DNA of 64,000 bases from Chelydra serpentina (taxonomy: Eukaryota > Chordata > Testudines > Chelydridae), in the NCBI GenBank assembly GCA_037349315.1, contig JBAIAC010000035.1:6586501-6650500 (forward strand). The letters run 5' to 3'. Shown here one piece after another: positions 23,610 to 36,900 of this stretch. A program made the position numbers and the translations under genes. Position 1 is the first letter of the stretch; every line of letters starts with the position of its first letter. The notes below the pieces were generated by a model. That model made no database searches and was not told the origin of the DNA. It worked only from the letters and a program-made list of their open reading frames with translations.

Positions 23610-23710
23610 TAAGGTGATCAGACAGCAAGTGTGAAAAATCGGGACCTATATAAGAAAAAGACCCAAAAATCGGGACTGTCCCTATAAAATCGGGACATCT
23701 GGTCACCCTA
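23610..23710. mobile_element. 101-bp hAT-type MITE with perfect TSD
   Basis: It is the reverse orientation of the 19066 family: left end TAAGGTGATCAGA, right end TCTGGTCACCCTA. The 8-bp target duplication AATACTGA is exact (23602-23609 and 23711-23718), which points to the hAT superfamily. Confidence 0.8.
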
Positions 23711-23718
23711 AATACTGA

Positions 23719-25615
23719 TGACTAGAGAGCGAGAGCTCCAGTTAGTTTCAGCAATGCACAGGATATGTGTAATCCATTGGCGCGTGTGTTACAGGTCCCC
23801 TCTGTGTTTGATCTGCAGAGAATACAAGACTGTTACAGCCCCAGCTCTTTAGATCAAGCTGTAGAAGCCGATGCTTTTATCTTTGGAGATCCCTTGTTCA
23901 GTCTCTGGTATGTCAGCCAAGATGGCAGATGTCACACATACAGAGTATAATGACTAGATGTATGGGAGATCATCCCTAATTAGACAAGTCCACCCTAGAG
24001 CTGAGCCACCCGATAGCAGACAGCTCCAAGCACTGGAGTTTGCAGACCCTGCCTGAACTCCCTAGTGAAAATTCCAGTAGATTTCATGAGAATCCTTCAG
24101 TTGGGCTTTGATTTGCCCTGGTTTCTGGGGGTGTCAGCTGCAGAACTAGAAGCCTCAGGCAACACTAGATCTGTTGTTCGGTTCTAAAACCTACATGACC
24201 AACTGAAACTGTAAGAATTAGCTACAAATGTGTCTGGAACTTCCACAGTGGAATAGGTTAGTGCAGTCGAGCCAGAACTAGTGGGAAGGGTTTTCTTTCC
24301 ATGAGTGAATTCTAGTGCCAGAGTTACACTCAAGTGGCCAGATCCTGTAGTCTTGTTCTATTGAGTTTTGCCTGAATAACGACTGCAGCTTCAGGTCCTC
24401 TTTACTTTTCCCATATTAAAGAGGTTTTCACTTCAGCCTTTTGATGCAGCAGGAGGGGTCAGAATGATCTAGAAGGATTTTCTCTATGCAGACCTTACTA
24501 GAGTTTACATTTCCTGTCACTTTTAACAACTGTGTCTGAGGAGTACACTTGCCTTATCGCAAACTATATCTCACCGGAGTGGAATGGAGTGAACAAAATC
24601 CTCATATAATGCAGCAAGTGAAGTAAAAGTCTGGCCCAAAACTAAACAAGTGTTGGGAGCAATCCAGAAGCAACCCAGATTGTTAACATCAGGCAGGAAT
24701 GGAGATGATCTGCCCCCAGAAGAACATAGTAATAAAAACAAAAAGGAAAATTATTGTTATCTGGTTGGGGATTGCAATTCTTATGTCAGTTACCTCCACC
24801 AAAAAACACAGATTAGCCTTGATCCAAACTTCCCCAAGTTTGGAGGGACTGAGGTTCAGATCAAAGCATCTGGCTCAGGCTCACTCTACTAAATGTGGCC
24901 CAGCTCCAGGTAAGCATTTAAGCACATGCAGAACTTTAGCACGGGAGCAGTCCCATTGATTTCAATTAGACTACTCACCTCTTTAATATTATGTATGTGA
25001 TTCAGTGCTTTGTTGGATTATGGGCTCTCAAAATTTCTATGAAACCACAATTTTTCTTGCGAAGAGAAGTGAGTGATTTGTCCCTATGATTGAAATATGG
25101 AAGTACTGTGAGCTTCTAAAAAGGAAATTCTTTTTCATTTTTTCTTAATGATGAAATTGTTGAATCACTGGAGCCTATCAGATCAAATGAAACCGTGGCC
25201 TGATAACACAGGATAATTTAGTAGAAACCTGAAAATAAGTAACTTCTCTAAACAGCAGACCCTATAAATGTGTCAGTGATGCAATATTACTTGATGTGGT
25301 CAGAGGGTGGGTCTGGGTGTTTCATGCTATATTTGATAACTTCAACAGCTGTTTTCTAAAGTATTGGCTTGTGAATTTCAGCTGGTAGAAGAGTTTGATA
25401 TTATTGTAAAGGGCCTATGTCACTCTCATCAACAGAGATTGGTTTCTTGTTTACTGTGATAGCACAGTCTAATAGGATATTATTAGGTTATGAGGAGGAT
25501 ATTCTGGATGGTAGAAGCAGAGGAGAAGAGACAAACTGCCTTTGACTTCAGTGGGGCCAGGATTTCACGCCCTGAAAAAGGGAGAACAGAAATGTGTGAT
25601 ATATGTCAAGCACAT
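23719..25615. other. Non-coding stretch
   Basis: Short open frames only, without domains. No bounded repeat recognised. Confidence 0.35.
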
Positions 25616-25910
25616 TGACATAGGACTGGAAGGGAGCTCCTGGGTCATCAACTCCAGTGCCCTGCTATCACAGGCCTATTCCAGTTCATACACTTATCAA
25701 GTTCCATCTAAAAACTAGTTAAGTTATTTGCCCCCACTCCTACTGAGAGGCTGTTCCAGAACCTCACTCCTCTGATGGTTAGAAACCTTCTTCTAATTGC
25801 CAGCCTCAATTCATTCATGGCCAGTTTATTCCTCTTTGTTCTTGTGCCAACATTATCCTTTTGCTTAAATAGCTCTTCTCCCTCCCTCATGTTTACCCCC
25901 TGTCCTTCCT
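25616..25910 (-). pseudogene. CR1 LINE, end of ORF2 and 3' UTR
   Basis: Read on the minus strand, the frame 25890-25708 encodes the last part of the CR1 reverse transcriptase ORF. It has EELFKQKDNVGTRTKRNKLA, then RRRFLTIRGVRFWNSL, which matches the family's conserved R-R-x-F-x-x-x-R-V-x-x-W-N-x-L ending. The CR1-type 3' tail follows towards 25616 (GGAAGGGAGCTCCTGGGTCA on the plus strand). The catalytic reverse transcriptase core is missing because the copy is 5'-truncated, so it is not functional. Confidence 0.75.
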
Positions 25911-26573
25911 CCCCCCAATGTATTTATAGGGAGTGAGCTGGAAAATAGACAAAGATGGGAACAGTGGAGTGAGGTTTTTGAGTATTAGGAGGAAGTCTGA
26001 AATAGACAGAACCCAGTTAGGATTTCTGTGGATGTAGGAGGAGATAAATCACTGGATTTTGAGCCAGTTGATGGTTGGAGAACTAGGTCTTAAGGAATCC
26101 ATAAGAGGAAGTGGAGTATTTTATCTGGTATATTAGTGGTTTAGTTTAATGTTGTGACCAAAACCAGAAAATGTTTTACTTACCTTATAAAATGCACCCA
26201 GTTACCAAATCTTGGCTCACTGGCTCACATGTATGTCATTTAATTTAAAAAAAAATCAAAACACTATTTTATTAGTCAGCCCAAAAAACGGAGGAGAAAC
26301 ATTCTGTCCAAAATGTAAATACCAGCACCCTCCCTTTCCATGATGAAAGCGTGAGAAAAGAAACGGGCCGAGCCCCATGCTGTAATAGCCAGCAATTAGG
26401 CTCTGTCAGATCAGTGCAGGAGCTAATTCCAGAGTCCGCGCTGTGCATGGAGAACACCTGGCTACCGTGCTCAGATGCCCACAGCTAGAGCCTGTTATAT
26501 CTGTGTCCGAGTAGATTTCAGCTGCTGCGGTGGGAAAAACTATTTTCTGTATGGCCAAGACTCAGACTATATA
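25911..26573. other. No gene seen
   Basis: A moderately GC-rich block at about 26320-26530 has no repeat hallmark. No exon was supported. Confidence 0.3.
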
Positions 26574-26770
26574 ATATGGAGATAAGCCTATCTCATAGAG
26601 CTAGAAGGACCTTGAAAGGTCATCAAGTCAAGTCCAGTCCCCTACCTTCACTAGCAGGACCAAGTACTGACAAATTTTTGCCCCAGATCCCTAAATGGCC
26701 CCCTGAAGGATTGAACTCACAACCCTGAGTTTAGCAGGCCAATGCACAAACCCCTGAGCTATCCCCCCAT
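26574..26770 (-). repeat. tRNA-derived SINE (Cry type)
   Basis: On the minus strand a tRNA-like head (GGGATAGCTCAGGGGTTTG as A box, GTGAGTTCAATCC as B box) leads through a GGGGCAAAAATTTGTCAG body. The tail, GACCTTTCAAGGTCCTTCTA, is LINE-related. The layout fits the Cry SINEs of cryptodire turtles; the family name is from memory. Confidence 0.65.
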
Positions 26771-26812
26771 AGCTGACTAGCTTTATGGTTGAATTAAGAA
26801 CTTACAAACTGA

Positions 26813-26945
26813 TAGATTTTTAAGGCCAGAAGGTACCATTATGATCATCTAGTCTGACCTCCTGCATAACACAGGCCATAGAATTTTGCCAAGTGGCTTC
26901 TGCATCAAGCCCATAATGGGTGGCTGAGCTAGAGCATATCACACA
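26813..26945 (-). mobile_element. CR1 3' end fragment
   Basis: TTTTAAGGCCAGAAGGTACC and GATCATCTAGTCTGACCTCC are followed by CACAGGCCATAGAATTTTGC, a reverse-complemented CR1 tail. Confidence 0.75.
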
Positions 26946-26989
26946 GAGACAGCTGATCTTGATTTGCTTGAATTGCACTGAGAAGAAAT

Positions 26990-27290
26990 GAGCAAAAAGA
27001 ACAAGGAATACTTGTGGCACCTTAGAGACTAACAAATTTATTTGAGCATAAGCTTTTGTGGGCTAAAACCCACTTCATCGGATGCATGGAGTGGAAGATA
27101 CAGTAGGAAGACATATATATATATATATACACACAGAGAGAACATAAAAAGATGGGGGTTGCCATACCAACTCTAAGAGACTAATTAATTAAGGTGGGAT
27201 ATTATCAGCAGGAGAAAAAAAACTTTTGTAGTGATAATCAGGATGGCCTATTTCAAACAGTTGACAAGGAGGTGTGAGTTTAACAATAAA
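26990..27290 (+). repeat. Abundant turtle-type interspersed repeat
   Basis: ACTTGTGGCACCTTAGAGAC and GCATAAGCTTTTGTGGGCTA share the core of the fold-back retroposon at 9.7 kb, in plus orientation. The copy continues through a (TA)n run near 27115 into a TGGGGGTTGCCATACCAACT block. I do not assign the class with certainty. Confidence 0.5.
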
Positions 27291-29052
27291 GCAAATGTAT
27301 ATGTATAAAAATATTGTATAAATTTGACTGCATCTCTCTGCCCCCTCCTTTCATGTTGTTTTTCATCTTAGATTATATATTCTTAGCACAATGGGGTCTT
27401 GAACTGATCCTGATTGAGACCTCTGGGAGCTACTGAAATACATACACTCACTCACACTCTCTTGCTTTCTCATTCAAGTGTGTACATGCCCAAACTCAGT
27501 AACCACATGATCTTAGAGCTGTCACCCCTGTCCTTATTCATCCTTTGACCCCTCTGTGTTCCACATGTGAGATGAGAGAACTCTAGAGGATGGAAATTCA
27601 CAAGAATCCAAACAAACCTATTCATACACAAACCCCAAGGAACCAAAAGGCCAAGTTTTGCACTGTTAAACTGAATTAACCCAATCAAAATCCTGCAGTG
27701 ACCAAAAGCCACCACTAGAGGCTGCTGTGAATCAGCTATCTGAAAAGCCTTGTCATCACGGGGTGAAGGCAATAGGTGCAACCCATGCTAACAATGGAAT
27801 CCCCTATATACAGTAGGTGCCTGTCTTCTCCCTTGTAAATTATTTCTGATGCATCTTCAAAAGTTAAGCTCTGGTATTTGGGTTTTTCTCCAAATCTTTC
27901 ATTTCCCCCCCTTTATTTGCACCAAAATTTCCAATGAATAAGTGTTAAAAGGGATTCTGAAAGGTTTGTTTGCAGAATTAATGTGTGGATTTAGTGCTGG
28001 GGAAAGATGCCTAGCCTGGAGGCTGATTAGGATCTTCACTGCAGAGTTAACCTGGGCTCTTACTTGAGTGTTGCCCGTAACCTAGTCCTCCCTCAACACC
28101 ACTGTCTACATACAAAACCTCTCACCTGAGTTAAGTGGTACCTTCAGCCCAGGGAACTGACCCAGAGATGTTAAAACCCAGGTTTCACTTTTTCTGAGGC
28201 TGGTAACCCATCCAGTTTGCAATGAGGATGCAGACTAAGTCATTCAAGCGCTGATAGTCCTCCAATGCCTTCCCACAGTTTCCCCTACTTGCCGAGAAAG
28301 ACAGAGTAGTTCTCCCACAGATTTTGGAATTGTCTCTCACACTGTGTGCCCATGTTGACTCAGCATTAACCTGAATGGGTCTCCACTATGCATGAGAGGT
28401 TATTTCAGTCTCCTGACCCATTCCATCTTTGGCCTCTGGGTTGAGCCTGCAAGCAGGGGGATTAGGTAATGTAGTAGTTTATGTTACATACACATGTGTT
28501 CCACATTTATAAGACCTAGCTTCACTTCACATCAGCAGGACCCCCTGGAATCCAGGATTCTGCCCTGCTGACAAGTAGGGAGAACTGCCCTGGACTTGTT
28601 AGTGCTGTGCCTTTCCTGGGGTTTGTGTCCAGCATTTAGGGTGGCTGCTGCAGCATTAGATCTGGCTCACAACCTGGCCTCCAATGTCAGTTTATTTCAA
28701 TGGCAAATGTATCTTCTCTTCAATTAAAGTCCAAGTGCCCAGCTTTCTTGCAAAAAAACCCCTAAAAAACCCACAACCTCATAGTCTCCTTTCAATTCAA
28801 TTCCTCTTTGCTAATCTCCCAGTAGCCTGAATGACTAGGTGGGTGGAGCTCCGCCATAGCCACAAATATTTAGGGTATACTTACACTGCAGTCACAGGGT
28901 TCTTCCACATATAAGATGCACATAAGCCAATTCTAGACCATGGGGATCTGGGGCTAAGAAGAGTCCAGACAAATGAGGTTCTATGGCATTGCTTTCAATC
29001 TTTTTAATGTGTTTCTGCGCAATTTGAACAGGTTACAGTCAAATGCTTCACA
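27291..29052. other. Non-coding stretch
   Basis: A possible MITE lies at about 28030-28240 but its ends are unclear. No gene was recognised. Confidence 0.35.
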
Positions 29053-29060
29053 ACTGAGGG

Positions 29061-29397
29061 CATAGGCGCTGACTCCGTGGGTGCTCCGGGGCTGGAGCAC
29101 CCATGGGGAAAAATTGGTGGGTGCTCAGCACCCACTGGCAGCTCCCCGCCAACACCGGGGCCCGCGCCCAGCTCCCCGCCAGCCCCAGGGCCCGCGCCTA
29201 GCTTACCGCAGCACCAGGTGATGTTGCGGGGCCCTGCCCCCGACGCCGGGCGACGTTGCGTCGGGGGCGGGGCCCCGCAACGTCACCCGGCGTCAGGGGC
29301 GGGGCCACACAACGTCACCTGGCGTCGGGGGCGGGGTCCAGCGTGAGTGACGCTGGGCGACGGCACCCACGGGCGCCGCCGGAAGTCCGCTCCTGTG
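29061..29397. mobile_element. GC-rich hAT MITE with perfect TSD
   Basis: Left end CATAGGCGCTGACTCCG and the complement of CACAGGAGCGGACTTCC form the terminal inverted repeats. The 8-bp target duplication ACTGAGGG is exact (29053-29060 and 29398-29405). The core is GC-rich with repeated CGTCACC/GGCGTCGGGG-type units. No transposase. Confidence 0.8.
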
Positions 29398-29405
29398 ACT
29401 GAGGG

Positions 29406-29709
29406 GCCAGATAGTTTGCTATTTGCACCTATAGCTCTGGCTTGTGGGTGGCACCTCATTTCCCTGTGCTCGTCCCATACTTCTCCTGAGAGTAGGATAT
29501 TGTCCAGGTCGGGAGTGAAGTCAGAGGACAGCTGATTGCAGTGCCCCAAGGCATGTTGCTGCTGGGAGTAAATACAGGTGTTAGACTGTCTGGTGTCTAT
29601 AGTTGGGCTATTTATGCCAGGTGGGGAGGGGAAAATACTCTGAAGAGGAATCAGTGACAGGTGGATGTACGGGAGAGGAAAAGAAGAGCAGAGGGCTATC
29701 TGATGCGTC
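29406..29709. other. No gene seen
   Basis: About 300 bp without a recognised element. Confidence 0.3.
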
Positions 29710-30078
29710 TCAGGGCCTGTCTACACTGCAAAAATTAGCATGTTCCTGCACTTGTGCTAGCCTAGAGGGAGCAACCACACTGCAAAACAATACTAATTAC
29801 ACAGGGGGATTTGATTAGCAACACAGAGTGACTGGATTAGCAGAGTGATTGGATTAGCTGCTGATGAGTGGTAACTATGGCTGTTACCTCCCCACTGCTT
29901 TACAAACTCAAGAATCAGCAGCATTTGAGCAGCAACTGACTCATCTTCCCGGCCCCAACAGGTCAGCTAGCCTGTGCTGAAAGCACTTCTTGGGCTAGAG
30001 ATTTCTGGATGGAAGTTGAGTTAGGGGTAATGATGGAGTTATGACGCAAGATAACTGTGCTGTGAAGACACACCCTTT
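29710..30078. mobile_element. Harbinger-like MITE
   Basis: CAGGGCCTGTCTACACTGCA at the left pairs imperfectly with the complement of AAGGGTGTGTCTTCACAGCA at the right. Internally there are GATTAGC-type short repeats near 29812-29860. Non-coding. Confidence 0.45.
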
Positions 30079-30303
30079 AGTGTTGCTCACCCACAGACTG
30101 CACACATTTGGGCTAAAAATCCTAGGCGTTTGCTCCTTAATAGCATGCTATTTCCAAAGTAACACGTTAACCTGAAAGCAAGACCTGAAAAATCCCATGT
30201 GGACTAGAGCTGAGTGAAGAGTTCAGCTGAATGATTTGATACATTTTAGTCACCTTCTGCTGGATGAGTTTTCAGGAGTAGCATGCTGTTTTAAAATATA
30301 TAT

Positions 30304-30490
30304 AAATGGAGATATGCCAGTTTCCTAGAACTGGAAGGACCTTGAAAGGTCATCGAGTCCAGTCCCCTGCCTTCACTAGCAGGACCAAGTACTGTCCCCG
30401 GACAGATTTTTTTGCCCCAGATCCCTAAACGGCCCCCTCAAGGATTGAACTCACAACCCTGGGTTTAGCAGGCCAATGCTCAAACCACTG
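30304..30490 (-). repeat. tRNA-derived SINE (Cry type), copy 2
   Basis: Same structure as 26574-26770: B box GTGAGTTCAATCC, GGTCCTGCTAGTGAAGGCAG body and a GACCTTTCAAGGTCCTTCCA tail. It starts with GGAGATATGCC on the plus strand. Confidence 0.65.
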
Positions 30491-31405
30491 ATTCCTTGTT
30501 TGGCAGTTTCTACAAATAATTTGAGATCTTGCAGGTAGTTAGTGAGCAGTTAGTGCTCATTATGAAGACTCAGTATCTGAAATTCATATGGTGTTGACTG
30601 GACCTGAAGCTCTGTTTCTGTTCAAATGTTTTCATTAATCAAGTGAATGTTAGGGGAAACTTTTCTGGGATCTACCCAGCTCTAAAATCCAGGCACAATT
30701 GTAATACTTGCACTGAAACACGTAACCCCAAATAAAGCTAAAGGTTGTCTAGGGCTTTCTTTTCAATTGAGTGCAGCACCTTAGGCCATGGGTGGAACAC
30801 GGATTTGTTCGGTGTCAGGCTGATGTATGATTAGAACAATTTAACATCCAATCTGGGTTTCAGAAGAATAGCTATGTCATCTTGCTGTGAATAACACAGG
30901 GTTGTGTTTCATGTTTCCATGGTAATTGGACATGGTAAAACAGACAGATGTTATGATGGTTGCAAAACTCTAGTTTTTTTAAAATAATAAATGTGCCCAT
31001 TAGGCAAACAGCAATGAGAGGAGCACATACAGATCTGAAGAGGTTTAAAGCTGAGTAGATTTTAGTTAATGTTTTTTTTAAAAAAATATTGGAGGAGATG
31101 AGAAGTTTTAGGAATAAGGCGTCTGACGCAACGTGTCTGCACTTTCCTTCCATGTACTTTAATCTCATCTGCTGCTTTCATTTCATACCTTAATGCCCTC
31201 CTCTTCCAGAAGCAAGTCTAGGTGTCTCTTATTCCTTCATACTCTGTTTCAGTCTCCCGGTGCCATAGGTATTCCCTGCAGGCTACAGTGTGGCAAACCG
31301 TGTGAAAAGGAACATTTATGCTAAATACCAACCTCCCCTGCCATACCTGCTCCTCACACATCCTTTCCACATGCTTTTGTGAACAAAAATGAGCACCTAT
31401 GAGTG
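30491..31405. other. No gene seen
   Basis: AT-rich; no element recognised. Confidence 0.35.
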
Positions 31406-31413
31406 TTTGTGAG

Positions 31414-31600
31414 CAGGGCCGGCTCTGGCTTTTTTGCCGCCCGACGCAAAAACAAAAAACAAAAAAAACGGGCCAGAGTGCTGCCGCCGAAGCAAAAAAA
31501 AACAACGGCTGAAGCGGAATGTGCCGCCCTAAGATCGGCCTAAATGTCATATGCCGCCCCAAGCATGTGCTTCCTAGGCTGGTGCCTAGAGCCGGCCCTG
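31414..31600. mobile_element. 187-bp hAT MITE with perfect TSD
   Basis: Ends CAGGGCCGGCTCTGG and CTAGAGCCGGCCCTG are inverted repeats beginning with the hAT-typical CAGGG. The 8-bp target duplication TTTGTGAG is exact (31406-31413 and 31601-31608). No transposase. Confidence 0.85.
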
Positions 31601-31837
31601 TTTGTGAGAATAAGAGGGAGCTACAAATATCATTCAAGTGAAGTTGAGTCTTCATTTGAAGGAGTGTCCAAACTTGTTGACTGTGAGACAGTGGATGGTG
31701 GGTTTTCTGTCAGGGAAAGCACTGTGGGCATTGTAAAGGGCTTTGGTCATGTGATTTGGTGATTACATTTTGTGGTATTGGGTGAAAAGAAAGAGTGCTG
31801 CTGTTCCAGCCAATTGTTTATATTTCAGTTAAGCTTG

Positions 31838-32060
31838 AAAGCTCTGAGCGTCGAGCTCCATTGTGCTAGGTGCTGTACACGCCGTCAGACACAGTTCCTT
31901 CCCCAAAGCCTTTACAATCTAAACAAAGAGTGGGCGGGGAAACACAGGCACGGAGATTAAGTGGTTTGGCACACAGAAGCAGGGAAATCTATGCTAATCT
32001 ATGGCCTCAAAACCTAGACAGCAGGTTTGAGGTACTGGACCCAGGCCCCTCTGTCCTTGA
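31838..32060. repeat. Old SINE-like repeat fragment
   Basis: CATTGTGCTAGGTGCTGTAC and CCTTCCCCAAAGCCTTTACA match the repeat at 5672 and 18769. A GGGGAAACACAGGCACGGAG and GATTAAGTGGTTTGGCACAC stretch resembles a reverse-complemented MIR core. Confidence 0.5.
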
Positions 32061-33824
32061 ATTAACTTGTCCTTATGAAAATAAACATAAAATCCGGAGG
32101 GTGCCTGAAAAGGTAATAATTGGAGCTGGCAAAAAAAAATATCTAAAAATGTTGAGTTTGTTTTCATGCCACAGTTTTCAAAGAGGAACATTTTTTTCCC
32201 CATATATTTGAAGTTTACAATCGTTTGTTTAGAAAAATGTCTGGGTTTTGTTCCCCCTCCCAACCCTTTCTGTTTCCTCTTTTCCGCTACTCCCTCTTTT
32301 CCTCCATCTTCCATTTTGCCACTGGGGGGATGGGTTGGGTGAGGGAGGAAAATCTGGAAAATGAAAAATTTTCATTTTCAGGTTCCATTAATAAATAGGT
32401 TATTTGAAAAAGCCTGTGGGATTCTTGGTGACATTTTTCTTTTAATAAATGCTTTTTTTTCCCATTAAAAATGATTTGATCAAAAAATGTCAACCATTGC
32501 TAATAAAATGTTAACATATGGGATTCCATTACAGTTGTATGTCCAGTAATTTTTAATTCCTTATGTGTGCAAGCCTTTAGCACTGTCACCTTTTCTAGTT
32601 CTGGAAATGTATTAGATCACCTCATAGTCACTGCTTTTCCAATGTGACTCAGTTTAACCCTTAACCTTGCCTTTGAGTTCAGGTGCTTTAGATAGCATGT
32701 AAAGATTTTTTGCATCTAATACTATAATTTGATCAAATTAGTTTATTAGCCTGCAGGACATTTTAGCTAATTCAAAGCCAGAAATATACTTATTGAGCAG
32801 TTGGTTCATGTATATGGAGCTAATTTAAAAGCTATTAAAGTACCCAAAGTTTTTCCCTTAGAAACTGGATGAAACTGCACTTAATTTAATTTTCTCATTC
32901 TGAGTAAGTAGCTAAATTATTTCTGTTCCACATTTATTAGTGAAGAAAGAAGGATGGAAAACTATTTTCCTAAAGATAAAAAAGGGAGGGGGAGCAATAA
33001 TAATACTTTGCATTTAATATATCACCTTTCATCTGAGGATCTCAAAGGCCTTTGCAAAGGTGGGTAAACTGGCTGTATACATGGTGGTTGGCATATGTAC
33101 GCATCGTCCGTCACTGGCATTTATTTTCTATAACTACAGTTGCAGCTGTTTCCTGCAGCTCTTGAAAACTGATTGAAACTAGAGAAAATGACGTTTTTTC
33201 AGAGGGAAAGTAAAAATGAATTATGTTGTCACTGGCTAACTTCTGTTTTCATTGGTTAAGGGTTACCTCCTTGAGCTGTGACATTTTAGTAGCACGTTTC
33301 AAGGGCAGTCGCAGTAGACTGCTACTATCGCTCCTTGAGCTGGCCATTATAAAGACAGCCACTAGGTGAGGAAGAAGGGTAAATTGAACTTCTTAACTTT
33401 ATCCCCAAACCCATAAGGTAGGTATGAAGAAGAACCACAGGGAATTGCACAGCAGATGCTGCTCTTCCCCTCTCCCCATAAAAATAAGGGAAGAACACTT
33501 TGTACATTCAAAGATACATCTAGTGATCATTTTTTGTTATCTAGGTCTATTTCTCAAGTCCTATCAACAGCCTCTCAAGTTAAGATCACCTTGGAAACAT
33601 CCCTCAAGCACCTCAAACTCTCGGGGGAGTTTTCACTACCCATCCTTTTAATCTTTCAGGCAGTCTCAGGAATGAGATCTGTCTCAAGCTGCCAACCTTT
33701 ATTAAACAGTTCAGGATGTTCCAATTTAAACCTCCATCAGCTTTCTGCTGCACCTGTCTCTTGCTGGGTCATCCCATTGCTTTGGCTTCCTGCTCTAAAA
33801 TGAAATTGAGAGACAGCAGCTTGA
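32061..33824. other. Non-coding stretch
   Basis: The block near 33000-33065 (CACCTTTCATCTGAGGATCT) resembles an old SINE. The AT-rich block 32690-32960 has conserved-element texture. No exon. Confidence 0.3.
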
Positions 33825-33912
33825 GCCAGATTTTTCAGAGGGGCCGAGCACCAGCTGTACCCCTTGACTTCAGCTGGAGTGGGGGCTGCACAGCACTTCT
33901 GAAAATCAAGTC
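33825..33912. mobile_element. Small palindromic MITE
   Basis: GCCAGATTTTTCAGAGGGGC pairs imperfectly with the complement of the right end (AGCACTTCTGAAAATCAAG). Same type as 10069-10182. Confidence 0.45.
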
Positions 33913-36900
33913 CTTAGTCCCTACCTCAATGATGCAGGGATTGTGTGTCCATGGGCTGCTTGTGCAGATGCCCTGTGGCCATCTCTTAAGGTTCTGTGGC
34001 ATCTGGATGAATCTTTCTACATGACGGCACCTTCTCTCAGGGCTGTATCAGTCACCTGTGTCACTGTGTTATCTCCCTGCTTACACGGCAGCTCCTTTTG
34101 CCCTGGACACTCAGGAAATATGTCACAGACAAGGAAGGAGACAATGCATCAGGCCACAATTGAAACTAATCTCAAAAGATTAGGGTGAAAGCTCCCCTTT
34201 CTCCCCCAGCCCTTCAACTCCCAGACAGTTATTTGGGTCCAGGGCAGTAAGGCTACTCAATTTAACTGAGAGGGGAGGTGACCCTAAGCCCATAACCCCC
34301 AACTCCTCTGTCAGGGATTTAGCCCATGTTGGAATCCCTTACATGCTCCTCTTGGGTAGGTGGGAGAGTATCCATAAGAACTGATTTAGTCTATACGAGA
34401 TTTAAGACAAACCTCACCTCAAAACAAGCTGAGTAGACTCCTGGGTGCCATGGCTAGGTTTGCTCAAGAGCTGGCTGACCCCTCTTGCTCAGTCTGTCTG
34501 CATTTGATATGGGTAACAAATTGTGATAAAGGGATTTCGGGGGCGGGAGGGTGTAAAATGTATTTGTCCTTTTCCTTTTAACTATCCAAACTGGCTGGCC
34601 AGCCCCGGCAGGCTGTAGGGGAGACAACAAATCTAACCAGACATGAACCGCTCTTGTCTGGTGGGAAAATCTCTTCTCCACCCCCTCAAACTGTGATCTG
34701 GCTTGACTCATAGCATACCCAGGGATCCACTCAGACAACCACACACGGCCGGGGTGGGATGCGGAGGTTCAACTGCAGAGACTGAATGGTCTGCCCAATC
34801 CCAAAAGGGGCCGTCGGTACCCAGAGAGGGCTGACCCAGGAACCAATCAGCTTCCAGGCCTTTCCCCCCCCAAACTAGCTCATTACATCCTTAGAAGAGA
34901 CATAGACCCACGCTCCTCATCCCTCAAGCACTTCCCTTACCCATCATGACCCAATCAAGGCTTTATCTGTTCCCTGCCAGTTGACCACAGCTGCCTCTGC
35001 ATTGGCGCGGGTGGGGGGGAGAGGAGTATTTATGTGCTCCAGCATTTGTCTTAACAACTCTTATTAATCTCTTCTCCCTTTCTCTTCCCTCACTCTCCTA
35101 GGCCTGCCTGTCCTCTCTTTTGGACCAGCAACATAGTCCTCGTGCTATCATGAGAAATGTGACCACACAAAAAGAAACATCCTCCATCTGTCTCTTTCCC
35201 TCAGAGGCAGCCTTCCTTTGGGGGGGATTGTGAATAGGGTCTTTCACTCCTTCCAACCTGCCTGAAGCCAGGAACTGAAGCATCAGTTGCCAGAGAAGAG
35301 GGTGCCTAAAAGATGCAAAAAAGAAAGTTATCGAAACTTAGCAGAAATTTTAGCTTGTTTGAACTTGCCCCTCCCCGGCCTGCCCCCAATCACTATCAGA
35401 ATAATGCTGAAAGAGTTTCTACCTGCATTCTCTTGCATTGGGGAAGAGTCGTATAAATCCTATTAAGCATGCTCACTGGAATACTGCTTGCCCCTTTTTT
35501 TAAAAAAAACCACCCTTCATTAAGTTAAAACCATACAGAACTGAAACATTGGACTGGCTCCTGTGTACTGTTTATCCTTCCGAGCATGTTAGCTTTGTTT
35601 ACTGCACTCATGTTACCAAGTGAAAGTTTAATGGTCCTGCCTGATGTAAAATGACAAAGTGTAACACTTACAGAAAATTATTTCCAGTTGCTCTCAAGCA
35701 AATGAAACGAATCCAACCCAAGTCCGTATTACCCGCTTTCTACCCACCCATAAAGCGATCGAATCATAGAGCATGCAAAGCTGAGTGACTTCCAACTGTT
35801 CTGATAACTGGGTGCATTATATTTCATTACGAAAACAGCAAAGTTGGTTTAGGGTTCTGAGGAGCCCTGAGTGGGAAAATTAAAAAGACTGATTTCAAAA
35901 TGTGCTCCAAGATCCTTTGCCAACTCTAGATCTTATTCACATTTCCACAAGCACTAGCCCTCCTTTAATTAAAAAGAAGGAACAAATTCCATCATTATAA
36001 AATATTAGCAGTCAGAATGAGGAGAAACATCTGTCCTGTATTAACTGAACGTGCTTTAGGATTTTAGTGGCCTAAGACGCCCCCATTTTACAATTGAGAT
36101 TTTATTAATATTGAGAGTGCAGCAAATTACACTAATTTAAATATTTGCCACATCCACTCAAGACCAGCTGACTAACTGGATTTTTATAGTCATAGGGTGA
36201 AATCCTGACTCTAGTAGAGGTCATAGAAGTTTTGCCATTGATTTTCATGGGGACAAGATTTCATCCTGGGTCTTCATCAACTCTTTCCTGTATCCAAACA
36301 CAACTGCAAAGCAAAAGGCATTGAGGCCCCAATCCTGCCCCATTTCCATCGAAGGTGCAAGACTGGTCTCCTAAGTCAGTGGGGATGTAGGCATACATCT
36401 ATTCCTGTCCATCCAAAGCTTCATCAGATTCACTCAACTCAAACCAACGATGTACATCTTCCCCACCATGGCTATAGTGATGGAGATGTCTTGGAGGCCA
36501 AACAATCTCCATTCCACCTCCTTCTTCTGTAGTTAAAATAAATACAAATCTATGTGCTATATCTAACTGTCCTACTAAGGTTCACCTATAACCTTCCACA
36601 AAAGCTGGATTTATCACCTGATGGAAGATGAGAAGGTATCTATTCCCCTCCCAGACTTCAAGAGACAATGCATCTCAAGGTGTTTCTTAATGCTGGCAGA
36701 AATACAAACACAGCGGTCACCAAAAAGCCATTCCTTTCCCCCCAAAACAGTTAATAATACCAGTGGTCTCAGCTGATAATTCGTTCTAAAGACAAATGGC
36801 TCCTTTGTGAACAGAAACAGTGAGGGTTTGGAACAATGTATCAACTTAATAAAATGATCCAGTCATCAGTAAAGATGCCAGGGCTAAACCTCTTTAACTA

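Noticed and set aside
26574..26770. True tRNA gene
   Set aside because: A and B boxes are present but there is no cloverleaf acceptor pairing, and a SINE body and tail follow.
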